From contig NZ_LSJS01000137.1 of the NCBI RefSeq assembly GCF_001557325.1, forward strand, positions 1 to 64,000: a DNA stretch of 64,000 bases, in the 5' to 3' direction. How positions within the stretch are numbered: position 1 is the first letter of the stretch; every line of letters starts with the position of its first letter. Origin of the DNA: Erythrobacter donghaensis. GTDB lineage: Bacteria > Pseudomonadota > Alphaproteobacteria > Sphingomonadales > Sphingomonadaceae. Below, one piece after another: positions 32,944 through 43,171 of the stretch. The notes under the pieces are model-generated. The model was not told the DNA's origin, did no database searches, and worked only from the letters and a program-made list of their open reading frames with translations. The translations under genes were made by a program, and so were the position numbers.

Positions 32944-35900
32944 GCCAAGCCACCGCAAAGCGCACCTCCCTGATGATCGGCTGCGGCTGCGCCGCGCTGG
33001 CGCTCGGCCTTGCCCTTGGTCCGGCACCGGCAGCGGCGCAGGGTATCCAGGCAAGCGGCAACGTCACCTTCGGCAATGCCACGATCAACAACGCGGTGCC
33101 GGGGCAGACCAGGGTTTCCGTGTCGACGCCGACCACCGCGATCGACTGGACACCGCAGGAGGATGCGGCCGGCAACGCACTCGATTTCCTGCCGGCCGGC
33201 GCCTCTGCCATTTACGAGAATGATTCCGGCGCCTCGTTCGTTTCCAATTTCGCGGTGCTCAACCGCATCCTGCCCTCCACCAACGGCAATGTGGCGGTCA
33301 TCAACGGCAGCGTCATCTCGCGGATTGTCCAGTTCAGCGGCACTTCCGCGCCCGGCGGGTTCGTCGCCTTTTATTCGCCCACCGGCATTCTGATCGGCAG
33401 CACGGCGAGCTTCGATGTCGGACAGCTGCTGCTGACGACGCTCGACACGACTCCGGCGAATTTCGAGAGTTTCGCCCAGTCCGGCTTCGGCCTCCAGCTG
33501 CAGGGCGCAGCCGGATCGACCGCGCGGATCAGCATTGCGCCCGGTGCGCAGATCCTCGCCACGCCCGAAAACGCCTTCTTCGCGGTCGTCGCCGCCGATG
33601 TCGAGATGCGCGGGGTCGCGCGGGTCAACGGCAGCCACGCCTATGTCGCAGGCGAGCTGGTCAACCTCAGCTTCAACAACGGGCTGTTCAACATCCAGGT
33701 GCCGGTCGGCACCGCGGCGGCGGGCGAGGTGGTGACCATCGACGGCACCGTCGGCGGCCCCTCGAGCACGGGCGCGATCAACGACAATCATCTGATCTAT
33801 GCGGTCGCGCGCGCATCGCAGGATCCGATCTCGATGCTGCTGCGCGGCAATCTCGGCTTCGATCCGGCGCAGAGCGCGGGGATCGTCAACGGCGAGATCA
33901 TCCTTGCGGCCAATTACAACGTGTCCGGCCGCATCGTCGACGGCAGCTCGATCAGCGAGGGGATCGACGCCCGGTTCAACGGCAACAGCGAACTCTCCAA
34001 CGTCCGCGCCGACATCGCCATCACCGATGCCGCGGTCAGCAGCAGCCTTCTCGCGATCGGCACGCACCGCGTGAGTGCATCGGCTCTCGGCGCGGACAGC
34101 AGCTTTGCCGGCAACCTGCTGCTGGTCGGGCGCGAGAGCGCCTCGCTGACCGCGGCAGGGGGCAATGATCTGACGATCTCGGGCGACGTGCTGGTCGATG
34201 CGCGCGATTACGGGGTGACCGGCTCGGGCCTGCAATCGCTCGACGTGATCAATGCGGCCGCCGGCACTGCGCTGATCGAGGCCAATGCCGGGAGCGCGAT
34301 CACCGTGGCCGGTGCGGCTTTCGTGCAGGCCGATGCCTTCGGCGGGGCCGACACCATCGGCCGCATCGCCGGCACCGCGCGCGGCGGCAGCGCGGCGATC
34401 AGCGCCAATGGCGGCAGCATCGAAATTACCGGCGAAACCAGTGTCAGCGCTTCGGCGTCGGGCACCAATTTCCCGGGCATCATCACCGGGGCCGAGGCGC
34501 GCGGCGGATCGGCCGAGGTGCGCGCGCGGGCGGGCGGCGTGGTCAGCGTGGGCCAGGACCTCGCGGTGTTCGCCAACGCGCTGGGCGCCGAAGGCTCGCT
34601 GTCCGGCCCCTCGACCGTCTCCGATGCCTATGGCGGCACGGCCCGCATCTCGCTGTTTGACGGCGGCGGGACGATCACCGTGGCCGGCCCGGCCTTCGTC
34701 GGCGCGGGGGCCACGTCGCGTTCGGTCAATGCCGCGGGCGCGGGCGCGATTGCCGATGCGGGCGAGGCGACTGTCAGCGTGCAGGAAAGCGGGCTGATCG
34801 AGTTCGGCAGCGACCTGGTGCTCGACGCCACGGCGCGGGGCGGCACCAATGCGGGTGGCATCGGCGGCGAGGCACGCGGCGGGCGGGCCTCGGCACTGGT
34901 GCTCAATGGCGGGACGATCACCGTTGCCGGCGAGTTCGACGCCGACAGCTTCGCCGCCGGCGGCGACGGGCAGACCGGCGGCGACGCCTTCGGGGGGATT
35001 GCGGGGGCGATCGTCAATGTCGGCCGGATCGACATCGCCTTGAGCGCCTTTGCCGGGAGCCAGGCGCAGGGCGGCTCGGCCAGCGCGGGTTTCGGCGGCA
35101 ACGGCGGGCTTGCGCGCGGCGGCAGCTCCATCTTCGAGGCGGGCGGCACGCTGACCCAGACCGCGCGCCTCACCATCGGCGGGGATGCCACGCTGGTGGC
35201 CGACGCCACCGGGGGCAGCGGGGGCGGGGCTTTCATCCAGACCAACACGCCCGCCGGGCGCGGCGGCGATGCCTTCGGCGGCGCGGCGGCGGTTCCCAAC
35301 CAGGCCGACCCCGCCTCCATCAGCGGCGCTTTCCTGCGGGCGGGAGGGGATAATGGCACCATCAGCGTCGCCGGCAGCGCATCCGTTTCAGCAAGCGCCA
35401 GCGGCGGATTCGGCGGCTTCGGCGATTCCACCCTCGATGGCGGCGCAGGCGGCAATGCGATCGGCGGGCTGGTGGAGGTCGGTCTCGCGCTGCTCGGCCA
35501 GAACGGCTCGCTCGGACAGGGCCGGGCGAGCTTCGGCAGCGTCTTTGCCAGCGCCGACGCATTCGGCGGCAGCGGCGGGCTGACCTTCGACTTCGCGACC
35601 GGCAACGGCGGAGAAGGCTCGGGCGGCACCGCGCTTCTGTCGCTGCGTGCCGGCGATGTCACCGCGACCACGATCGAGCTCAGCGCCTCCGGCTCCGGCG
35701 GGTCGGGCAGGGCCGGCGGGATCGGACGCGGCGGACAGGCCGAAGTGCTCGGCAGCCTTGGCGGGACCCTGGTCACCAGCGGCCTTGGCATCCGTTCCAC
35801 CGGCTTCGGAGGCTTCTCGACCCTCGACACCGGCGGCGAGGGGGTCGGCGGGGTGGCCGAAATGGAGATCGACGGCACCACGATCACGATCAACGGCGAC

Positions 35901-38900
35901 CTGCTGATCGAGGCTGACGGCTCGGGCGGAGGCTCTCTGGGCGGCGCGGGCGGGAACGGCCTCGGCGGCGAGGCCTATATCGGCCAGGTCGGGGTCGGCG
36001 GGCCGGGCGTCCTCAACGTCACCGGACACACCGCGCTGTTCGCCAACGGCCAGGGCGGAGACAGCGAAGGTGCCTTTGCCGCGGGCGATGGCCAGGGCGG
36101 TCACGCATGGATCCGCTCGGCCGCGGGCGCAACCAAGACCTTCGGTTCGGTTCAGCTCACCGCGATCGGACGCGGCGGCTTCGCGCAGGCCCACGAGGGC
36201 GGCAACGGCACGGGCGGCCTGGTCGAACTGATCTCCACCGGCACGGGCAGCCGGATCACCATCGCGCGCAACGTGCCCGCAGACTCCGCATCGGATTCGC
36301 CCGGCGGCGCGGCGATCCTCAATGCCGGCGGTTTCGGCGAACAGACCAGCGGCGGCGACGGGATCGGCGGCCTCGGTCGGGGCGGCACGATCCTCGTGTC
36401 CGCGGCGCTCGGCGGGGTGGTGAACCTGCCGGTCGATATCCTCGCCGATCCGGCCCGTGCGGCCGATGCGTTGATCGTGCTCGCCAATGGCACCGGCGGC
36501 GGCTCGAGCTTCGAGGGCGGCATCGGCGGCAGCGGCTTCGGCGGCCTGCTGTCGATCGTGGTCGATGGTGCCGGGTCGAGCATCACGGCGGGCGATGTCG
36601 ATCTGCAGGCCCTCGGCTTCGGCGGTTCGGGGATCGATCCGGGGGTGAACACGCAGGGAGGCTCGGCGTCCGGGGGGCGTCATTCCATGACCGTGCAGGA
36701 TGGCGGTTCGCTCACGCTTGGCCAATCCAGCGCCCGCACGGGTGCGCTCGGCGGTGACGGATCCGGCACCGGCAACGGCGGTAATGCGCTGGGCGGCAAC
36801 AACGTGGTGCGCCTGAACAACGCCACACTGACCGTGACCGGCGTGCTGGGCCTGAGCGACACTGCCACGGGTGGCAATGGTCAGCGCGGCGGCGATTCGT
36901 TCAGCGCGGGCGAAGGCGGGTCGGTCGACTTCTCGGCCACGGATTCCACCATCGTCGTCAACCTCGACGGGCAGGGTCTTGGCGGCATCGCGCTGGAGAG
37001 CGCCGCCACCGGCGGCGCGGGCGTGACGGGCGGCGATGCCTTCTCGGGCTCGGCAGGCTTCAGTTTGCTCAACTCCGATATCAATCAGGGCATCCTGCGG
37101 GTGATCTCGCGCGCGACCGGGGGCAGCACCACGTCCTCCGATGGCGCAGGCGGCAATGCAGCCTCCGGCCTGGCGCGCGTGACCATCGATGGCGCCACCG
37201 TGTTCCTGTCGGAGCTCGTGGTCGCGGCCGACGCGGTCGGCGGCGACGGGGGAACCGAGATCGGCGGCCTCGGGGGCGAGGGACGGGGCGGGACTGCCGA
37301 CGTGGTGCTCAGCAACGCCGCGCTGAGCGTCCAGCCCGTCACTGCGACCGGAACCGACAGCGCGCAGATCCGCGCGGAGGGATTCGCCGGACGGGGCTTC
37401 AACCTCGGCAACGGCGCGGGCGGCCGGGCCGCGCTCCGGCTGTTCGGGGCGACGCTCGACACTGCGCAGCTGCGGGTCAGCGCCGAAGGCAGCGCGCTCG
37501 GCGAATCCGGACAGATCAGCGGCGCGGCGAGCGGCGGCGAGGCCTTGCTCGCGCTCGATGATGGCGCCGGCCTGACGGCCGCGATCATCACCGTGTCCGG
37601 CTCGGCCGGATCGGGACAAGGCGGCTCCTCCACCGGCGGCTTCTCTGCCCTCAGGATGGGCTCGGGCGGTGCATCCAGCATCAATGCGGGCACTCTGTTC
37701 GTCACCGCCGACGGGTTCGGCGCCAGCGTGTTCACCCTTGCCGACTTCGCGGGCCGCTTCGACGTCGACCTTGCGGGCGGCAACGTCAATCTCAATGAAT
37801 TCTTCGCAAGGGCGAACGGCACCCTGCTGGTTCCCGACACGCTCGCATCGCGCATCAGTGCGGTCGGCGGCAATCTCAATGTCGCCGGCCAATTGGCCGC
37901 GAACGCCCTCGGCGACATCACGATCGAGCATGGCAGCAACGGGACCATCGGCAGCAGCGCACTCGCGCAGGTCGCGACCACGATCCTGGTCGACACCGCT
38001 GGCACGCTGCGCATCCAGGGGATCGTCCCGAGCGGCGGCGGAACCCAGAGCGCGAGCGGCGCGACCGGCGGGATCCGCGGCCAGTTCGTCGACCTGCTCG
38101 CGGGCCGCTCGATCTTCCTCGACGGCAACGTCACGGGCACCGATGGCGGGATCAGCCTGATCGCCAACCGCGGCGGGTTCCCGCTGCCGCAGCCGCCCCT
38201 GTCGGAAATCACCATGGCAACGGGTGCGCGCATCGACGGCGGCACCGGCACTGTCTCCTTCGTCCTCCAGGACGGCTTCAGCGATCCGCAGCGCCAGACC
38301 GGCGCGATCACGCTGGCGAACGTCACCGCTTCGTCGATCGTCGCGCGCAATTTCGGCTCGACCGCGGGGAGCGACATCAGGGTGCTGGCCGACGGCGTGC
38401 TGACCGCTTCGGGCAGCGGACGGGCGATCGACCTTGCCTCGCTCAATGGCGAGGTGATCAACCTCCACGGCGATGCAGGGCTGATCCTTACCGGGGGCGG
38501 GCATTTCGGCATCTTCGCCGCCACGCCGACAGGATCGCAGATCGGCAGCCCGGGCAATTTCGCGCGGCGCTACAACGTGCTGACCGAAACGGCCTATGAT
38601 GCGCTCAACCCGGGCGGCAATTTCGCCGCGTTCCGCATCACGCCGGTGCTGACCGTCACCGTCGATGACATCGCGCGCTTCTACGGCAGCGCCAACCCGG
38701 CCTTCACCACCACCATCACCGGCTTCCTGACCGGGGACAGCATCGCCGACATCACCGGCGCGGCGCAGTTTGCGACACTGGCGGACGGTACCTCGCCGAT
38801 CGGCCAATATGCGGTCAACGCCTCGCTCGGCTCGCTGCTGAGCGCGCAAGGCTACCAGTTCAGCTTTGCGCCCGGCGTCCTCACCGTCACCCCGCGCCCG

Positions 38901-40073
38901 ATCACGATCACCGCGAACAGCTTCTCGCGGATCTACGGCAACGCCAACCCGGCGCTGACCTTCGTGGTGGGCGGGCAGGGCCTCGTCAACGGCGACCAGC
39001 TGACGGGCGTGCTGGCCACCACCGCCGGGCTGACCAGCGGCGTGGGCAACTACGCCATCACCCAGGGCTCGCTCGCGGCGAGCGCCAATTACGCGGTGAC
39101 CTTCGTCGACGGGCAGCTGACGGTCACCCCGCGCCCGATCACGATCACCGCGGACAGCTTCTCGCGGATCTACGGCAATGCCAACCCGGGGCTGACCTTC
39201 GCGCTCGGCGGGCTGGGCCTCGTCAACGGCGACCAGCTGAGCGGCGCGCTCGCCACCACCGCCGGCCTGACGAGCGGCGTCGGCGCCTATGCGATCACCC
39301 AGGGCAGCCTGACCGCAGGCGCCAATTACGCGGTGACCTACAATGCCGGGGCGATCACCGTCACCGCGCGCCCGATCACCATCACCGCCGACAGCTTCAC
39401 GCGGGTCTACGGCAACGCCAATCCGGCGCTGACCTTCAGCATCGGCGGGCTTGGCCTCGTCAATGGCGACCAGCTGAGCGGCGCACTGGCGGCGGCGGGC
39501 GTGACGGCGGGGGTCGGCACCTCGGCGATCACACTCGGCACGCTGTCGGCAGGCGGCAATTACGCCGTGACCTTCACCCCCGGCGTGCTCACCATCACTC
39601 CGCGCCCGCTCACCGTGGCAGCGAACAACCTGTCGAAGCCGCTCGGTCTTGCCGATCCCGTGCTGACCTTCAGCATCATCGCCGGCGATCTCGTCAACGG
39701 CGACCTGCTCAGCGGCAGTCTCGTGCGCGATCCGGGCGAGACCATCGCCAGCTTCGCGATCCGTCAGGGCACGCTCTCGGCGAGCGCCAACTACACGCTC
39801 ACCTTCGTGCCGGGCACCTTCACCATCACCCCGCCGCCGGTTTCGCCCGACATCAACAACCCGACCAGCTTCGAACCGCCGCTGGTGATCGACGACACCC
39901 CGCCGCCGGTCGCGGGTGAAGACGAAGAGCGCTTCGGGATCGATTTTCCCGAACGGCCCGATGCGCCGCTGATCAGCGAAGACCCGCTGCTCGACGATCC
40001 GGTCGCAAGCGGGGGCGACAGCTCGATCTACGGCGGCGGCGGGGCTGCGGCTCCCACCACCGGGGGGCAGTGA
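32940..40073 (+). CDS. TpsA-type filamentous-haemagglutinin exoprotein with MBG repeats
   Basis: This 2377-residue secreted protein has a signal peptide ending A-A-A-Q near residue 35. An N-terminal TPS domain follows, with N-V-T-F-G-N-A-T-I and S-P-T-G-I-L-I-G (about residue 146, the local form of N-P-N-G-I). About 1600 residues of glycine-rich beta-helix come next (repeats like G-G-x-G-G and A-R-G-G-S-A). Five MBG-type Ig-like repeats (residues 1900-2298) and an acidic, proline-rich tail close it. Such proteins form long adhesive or biofilm filaments. No toxin domain is seen. Composition is strongly Gly/Ala. The DNA shows no frameshift. Confidence 0.85.
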   Translation: MSQATAKRTSLMIGCGCAALALGLALGPAPAAAQGIQASGNVTFGNATINNAVPGQTRVSVSTPTTAIDWTPQEDAAGNALDFLPAGASAIYENDSGASFVSNFAVLNRILPSTNGNVAVINGSVISRIVQFSGTSAPGGFVAFYSPTGILIGSTASFDVGQLLLTTLDTTPANFESFAQSGFGLQLQGAAGSTARISIAPGAQILATPENAFFAVVAADVEMRGVARVNGSHAYVAGELVNLSFNNGLFNIQVPVGTAAAGEVVTIDGTVGGPSSTGAINDNHLIYAVARASQDPISMLLRGNLGFDPAQSAGIVNGEIILAANYNVSGRIVDGSSISEGIDARFNGNSELSNVRADIAITDAAVSSSLLAIGTHRVSASALGADSSFAGNLLLVGRESASLTAAGGNDLTISGDVLVDARDYGVTGSGLQSLDVINAAAGTALIEANAGSAITVAGAAFVQADAFGGADTIGRIAGTARGGSAAISANGGSIEITGETSVSASASGTNFPGIITGAEARGGSAEVRARAGGVVSVGQDLAVFANALGAEGSLSGPSTVSDAYGGTARISLFDGGGTITVAGPAFVGAGATSRSVNAAGAGAIADAGEATVSVQESGLIEFGSDLVLDATARGGTNAGGIGGEARGGRASALVLNGGTITVAGEFDADSFAAGGDGQTGGDAFGGIAGAIVNVGRIDIALSAFAGSQAQGGSASAGFGGNGGLARGGSSIFEAGGTLTQTARLTIGGDATLVADATGGSGGGAFIQTNTPAGRGGDAFGGAAAVPNQADPASISGAFLRAGGDNGTISVAGSASVSASASGGFGGFGDSTLDGGAGGNAIGGLVEVGLALLGQNGSLGQGRASFGSVFASADAFGGSGGLTFDFATGNGGEGSGGTALLSLRAGDVTATTIELSASGSGGSGRAGGIGRGGQAEVLGSLGGTLVTSGLGIRSTGFGGFSTLDTGGEGVGGVAEMEIDGTTITINGDLLIEADGSGGGSLGGAGGNGLGGEAYIGQVGVGGPGVLNVTGHTALFANGQGGDSEGAFAAGDGQGGHAWIRSAAGATKTFGSVQLTAIGRGGFAQAHEGGNGTGGLVELISTGTGSRITIARNVPADSASDSPGGAAILNAGGFGEQTSGGDGIGGLGRGGTILVSAALGGVVNLPVDILADPARAADALIVLANGTGGGSSFEGGIGGSGFGGLLSIVVDGAGSSITAGDVDLQALGFGGSGIDPGVNTQGGSASGGRHSMTVQDGGSLTLGQSSARTGALGGDGSGTGNGGNALGGNNVVRLNNATLTVTGVLGLSDTATGGNGQRGGDSFSAGEGGSVDFSATDSTIVVNLDGQGLGGIALESAATGGAGVTGGDAFSGSAGFSLLNSDINQGILRVISRATGGSTTSSDGAGGNAASGLARVTIDGATVFLSELVVAADAVGGDGGTEIGGLGGEGRGGTADVVLSNAALSVQPVTATGTDSAQIRAEGFAGRGFNLGNGAGGRAALRLFGATLDTAQLRVSAEGSALGESGQISGAASGGEALLALDDGAGLTAAIITVSGSAGSGQGGSSTGGFSALRMGSGGASSINAGTLFVTADGFGASVFTLADFAGRFDVDLAGGNVNLNEFFARANGTLLVPDTLASRISAVGGNLNVAGQLAANALGDITIEHGSNGTIGSSALAQVATTILVDTAGTLRIQGIVPSGGGTQSASGATGGIRGQFVDLLAGRSIFLDGNVTGTDGGISLIANRGGFPLPQPPLSEITMATGARIDGGTGTVSFVLQDGFSDPQRQTGAITLANVTASSIVARNFGSTAGSDIRVLADGVLTASGSGRAIDLASLNGEVINLHGDAGLILTGGGHFGIFAATPTGSQIGSPGNFARRYNVLTETAYDALNPGGNFAAFRITPVLTVTVDDIARFYGSANPAFTTTITGFLTGDSIADITGAAQFATLADGTSPIGQYAVNASLGSLLSAQGYQFSFAPGVLTVTPRPITITANSFSRIYGNANPALTFVVGGQGLVNGDQLTGVLATTAGLTSGVGNYAITQGSLAASANYAVTFVDGQLTVTPRPITITADSFSRIYGNANPGLTFALGGLGLVNGDQLSGALATTAGLTSGVGAYAITQGSLTAGANYAVTYNAGAITVTARPITITADSFTRVYGNANPALTFSIGGLGLVNGDQLSGALAAAGVTAGVGTSAITLGTLSAGGNYAVTFTPGVLTITPRPLTVAANNLSKPLGLADPVLTFSIIAGDLVNGDLLSGSLVRDPGETIASFAIRQGTLSASANYTLTFVPGTFTITPPPVSPDINNPTSFEPPLVIDDTPPPVAGEDEERFGIDFPERPDAPLISEDPLLDDPVASGGDSSIYGGGGAAAPTTGGQ
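38637..39836 (+). repeat. Tandem MBG-domain repeats inside the exoprotein gene
   Basis: Copies begin at about 38637 (diverged), 38895, 39132, 39369 and 39603. Units are 237, 237 and 234 bp in the clear part, or 78-79 residues each, starting R-P-I-T-I-T-A-(N/D)-S-F and containing Y-G-N-A-N-P and L-V-N-G-D-Q-L. Copies 2-4 are very similar at DNA level; copies 1 and 5 have drifted. The recent likeness suggests unequal recombination can change the repeat number. Confidence 0.85.
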
Positions 40074-40074
40074 C

Positions 40075-43000
40075 ATGAAGGCGCGCCATCCTCGCCTGCT
40101 GCGCACCGCCCTCTCGCTCGCGGCCCTCGCCGGGCTCGGCGCGGGCCTTGCCGCCGGGCCCGGCGCGGCCCGTACCGAGCCGCGCGCCAGCCTCGCGCTG
40201 CGCGACACTTTCCCGATCGGCTCGAACGGGCTGTGCGAGGCGCAGATCCTCCCGCCCGAGCCTGGTGCGGGGCTGTTCGACCGGCGCTATTCGGTGATCT
40301 GCCGCGACGCCGCCGCGCCGGTCGGCACGCTGTGGGTGGTCAAGCCCAAAGCCGGCGAAGCACTCGGCCCGGCGCGCTTTGCCGGCGCCGATGCCGAATG
40401 TCGCGGTGATGCCGCCAAGCCCGCCGAAGCGCTCCCCGGCCTTGCCGCGGTCGAGCGATTGGGGTGCCGACGCGCCGGCTCGATCCTTGCGACCGACCTC
40501 CTGATCGGCAACCGCGCAGGGCGCACCTATGCCGCATCGGGCCTCACCGCCTATGCCAAGGCGCTCGAGCTGGGGATCGCCTCGCTGGCGAGCGACGCGG
40601 TCGTGCCTGGCACGGTCGAGATCCCGCTCACCAGCACCACCGATGCCGCCGCCTTCGCCCGCCAGCAGGCCGAGGCCATCGCCGCCGATCAGGCGCTGGT
40701 CGAGGCCTATCGCCGCAGCAATGCCGGCGATTTTGCCGAGGCGGCCGAGTTCTTCGCGGTCTCCGCCGCGGCCCTGTCGGGCCCGGGCGCGGCCGAGGCG
40801 CAGCTCAACACCGCGCTCCAGCAATCCAATCTCGGCAGCTTCACCGAGGCCCGCCGGCTGTTCGCCGCAGCCCGCCCCGCCGCGGCGGGCAGCCCGGTGC
40901 TCGCCCGGATGCAGCGCAATTACGAGGCGATGGACGCATTGAACCAACGCCAGCCCGCGCGCGCGCTGGCGCTGCTCGAGGCGCCGTTGGCGAGCGAGTT
41001 CGGCGGCGCCGAGGAAGTCCGCGCGCTCACCATCGGCGCCGCGCTCGCCGGCCAGCTGTCGAGCGAGAGCGGGCGGATCACGGGGGAATATTCGCTCAGC
41101 CTGACCCCGCTCGAACGCGCGCGGCTGCTCGATGGCCAGCACGATTACCTCAAGGCTACCGCGCTGCGCCAGTTGGGCCGCAGCGGCGAGGCCCCGGCGC
41201 TGCTCGCCGCCGCCGAGCGCTCTTTTGCCGAAGTGCGCGATGGCCGGGTGATCTCGGTCGTCTGGCTGCGCGCGCAGGTGCTCGGCGAGCTCGCCGAGAA
41301 CGCCGAGCGCGCGGGTGAGGGCGCCGAGGCCGAACGGCTCCACAAGCAGGCGATCGGCCTGCTCGAAGTCGTCTACCCGGGCTCGCCCGCGCTCGGGAGC
41401 GCGCGCGCCCAGCTCGCCGGGCTCTATGCCCGCAGCGGTCGGCGCGACGAGGCGCTGGCGATCTATCGCGGGATCACCGGCGATGCCGAAGGGCGCCCGC
41501 TGCCTTCGCTGCGCTCGGTCATGACGCCCTATTTCGCGCTGCTGACCGATAGCAACGCCGGGATCGGCAACGCGGTCGCCGCCGCCGATGTCTTCGCCGC
41601 GAGCCAGCTGCTCCAGCGCCCCGGCCTTGCCCAGACCCAGGCCGCGCTCGCCCGCGAACTGTCCGAGGGCACCGACGAGGCCGCGCAGCTGTTCCGCACC
41701 GCCACCAATCTCGGGCGCGGGATCGAGCAGAGCCGTGTCTCGCTGCTCGAGCTCGAGAGCCTGCCCGACGCGGACACCCGCCTCGCCGACCAGATCGCCG
41801 AGCGGCGCGCGCGGCTCGAACAGCTCGAGCAGCAGCAGGCCGAGGTGCTCGACCGGCTGGCTGCCTATCCCCGCTACCGCGCGGTCGCGGGCAATGCGAT
41901 CAGCCTCGCCGACCTCCAGGCCGTGCTCGGCGAGGGCGAGGCCTATGTGAAGCTGGTGACGCTCGATAGCGATGCCTATGTGCTCTACGCCACCCGCGAG
42001 GCGGCGCGGGTGTGGCGCGCCGAAGCGACCCCGCGCCAGCTGGAAGGCCTCGTGACGCAGATCCGCGAGAGCATCGCGGTGGTCGAGGGCGGGCAGGTCA
42101 ATACCTATCCCTTCGACCTGGCGGCTGCCCGGAAGCTCTATGTGCAGCTCTTCGCCCCCGTCGCCGACGATCTGCCGAAGCTCAAGCATCTGGTGTTCGA
42201 ACCCGATGGCGCGCTGCTCAAGCTGCCGGTCAACCTGCTCGTCACCGACGATGCGAGCGTGGCCGCCTATCAGGCGCGCATGAAGCAGAAGGGCGCGGAC
42301 GAATACGACTTCCGCGGCACCAGGTGGCTCGGGCGCAGCACTCAGGTCAGCACCTCGGTCGGCCCCTCGGCCTTCCGCGACGTGCGCGCCGCGCGGCCTT
42401 CGGATGGCAAGCGCGCCTATCTCGGCCTCGGCGAGAACACCCCGATCGGCACCGCCAGCCCCGGCGCGTCGCGCGTCCGCGCCGCGCTCGAGGCGGGCGA
42501 GCGCTGCACCTGGTCGCCCAACATCTGGGCCAACCCGATCAAGGCCAAGGAGCTGCGCGAGGCGGCGGCGAGGTTCGATGCGAGCGCGCAGGTGCTGACC
42601 GGCACCGCCTTCACCGATACCGGCGTGGCGGCGCTGGCCGATCTTGCCGAGTTCCGCATCCTCCACTTCGCCACCCACGGCCTCGTCACCGCGCCTCAGC
42701 CCGGCTGCCCGCCGCGCCCGGCGCTGCTGACCAGTTTCGCCGAAGGCGCGGCCTCGGACGGGCTCTTGAGCTTCGCCGAGATCTTCGACCTCAGGATTGA
42801 TGCCGACCTGGTGATCCTGTCGGCCTGCGACACCGCCGGCAGCGCCACCATCGGCGCGGCGCGCGAGGCGGGGGTGAGGAGCGGCGGCGAGTTCGCACTC
42901 GACGGGCTGGTGCGCGCTTTCGTGGGCGCGGGCGGGCGGACAGTGCTTGCGAGCCACTGGCCAGTGCCCGACGATTTCGACGCGACCGGGCGGCTGGTCG

Positions 43001-43149
43001 GCGGGTTGTTCGCCGAGGACGGGCGCAGCACAGCCGAGGCGCTGCGCAGCTCGCAGCTCGCGCTGATGGACGATGCCCAGACCTCGCACCCGTTCTACTG
43101 GTCGGCCTTCGCGGTCGTCGGCGACGGCGCGGCGCGGCTCGCGCGCTGA
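40075..43149 (+). CDS. Exported TPR-CHAT (caspase-like) protein
   Basis: This 1024-residue protein has an N-terminal signal sequence (about residues 1-33, A-G-P-G-A-A-R). A helical TPR-type region follows (about 200-470) and a coiled segment near 570-600 (L-E-Q-L-E-Q-Q-Q-A-E). The C-terminal CHAT domain spans about residues 690-1020. The catalytic pair is visible: His868 in H-F-A-T-H-G and Cys918 in L-S-A-C-D-T-A-G. CHAT proteases act on partner proteins in several bacterial systems. The gene begins 1 nt after the exoprotein stop, so a link with the secreted filament is likely. A periplasmic location is inferred from the signal sequence. Confidence 0.87.
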   Translation: MKARHPRLLRTALSLAALAGLGAGLAAGPGAARTEPRASLALRDTFPIGSNGLCEAQILPPEPGAGLFDRRYSVICRDAAAPVGTLWVVKPKAGEALGPARFAGADAECRGDAAKPAEALPGLAAVERLGCRRAGSILATDLLIGNRAGRTYAASGLTAYAKALELGIASLASDAVVPGTVEIPLTSTTDAAAFARQQAEAIAADQALVEAYRRSNAGDFAEAAEFFAVSAAALSGPGAAEAQLNTALQQSNLGSFTEARRLFAAARPAAAGSPVLARMQRNYEAMDALNQRQPARALALLEAPLASEFGGAEEVRALTIGAALAGQLSSESGRITGEYSLSLTPLERARLLDGQHDYLKATALRQLGRSGEAPALLAAAERSFAEVRDGRVISVVWLRAQVLGELAENAERAGEGAEAERLHKQAIGLLEVVYPGSPALGSARAQLAGLYARSGRRDEALAIYRGITGDAEGRPLPSLRSVMTPYFALLTDSNAGIGNAVAAADVFAASQLLQRPGLAQTQAALARELSEGTDEAAQLFRTATNLGRGIEQSRVSLLELESLPDADTRLADQIAERRARLEQLEQQQAEVLDRLAAYPRYRAVAGNAISLADLQAVLGEGEAYVKLVTLDSDAYVLYATREAARVWRAEATPRQLEGLVTQIRESIAVVEGGQVNTYPFDLAAARKLYVQLFAPVADDLPKLKHLVFEPDGALLKLPVNLLVTDDASVAAYQARMKQKGADEYDFRGTRWLGRSTQVSTSVGPSAFRDVRAARPSDGKRAYLGLGENTPIGTASPGASRVRAALEAGERCTWSPNIWANPIKAKELREAAARFDASAQVLTGTAFTDTGVAALADLAEFRILHFATHGLVTAPQPGCPPRPALLTSFAEGAASDGLLSFAEIFDLRIDADLVILSACDTAGSATIGAAREAGVRSGGEFALDGLVRAFVGAGGRTVLASHWPVPDDFDATGRLVGGLFAEDGRSTAEALRSSQLALMDDAQTSHPFYWSAFAVVGDGAARLAR

Positions 43150-43171
43150 GAGCGGCCGGGACGCGAGGGCA

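Noticed and set aside
38895..39836. Regular repeats that could suggest a CRISPR-like array
   Set aside because: Units are 234-237 bp, in frame, and encode MBG domains. There are no short repeats with unique spacers.
31099..40073. Contact-dependent inhibition (CDI) system
   Set aside because: The exoprotein has no VENN-type or C-terminal toxin region and no small immunity gene follows; CHAT comes next.
35388..40208. A 1606-codon open frame on the minus strand
   Set aside because: It lies wholly antisense to the exoprotein gene, has no family motif and Arg/Gly/Ala composition. It is an effect of high third-position GC.
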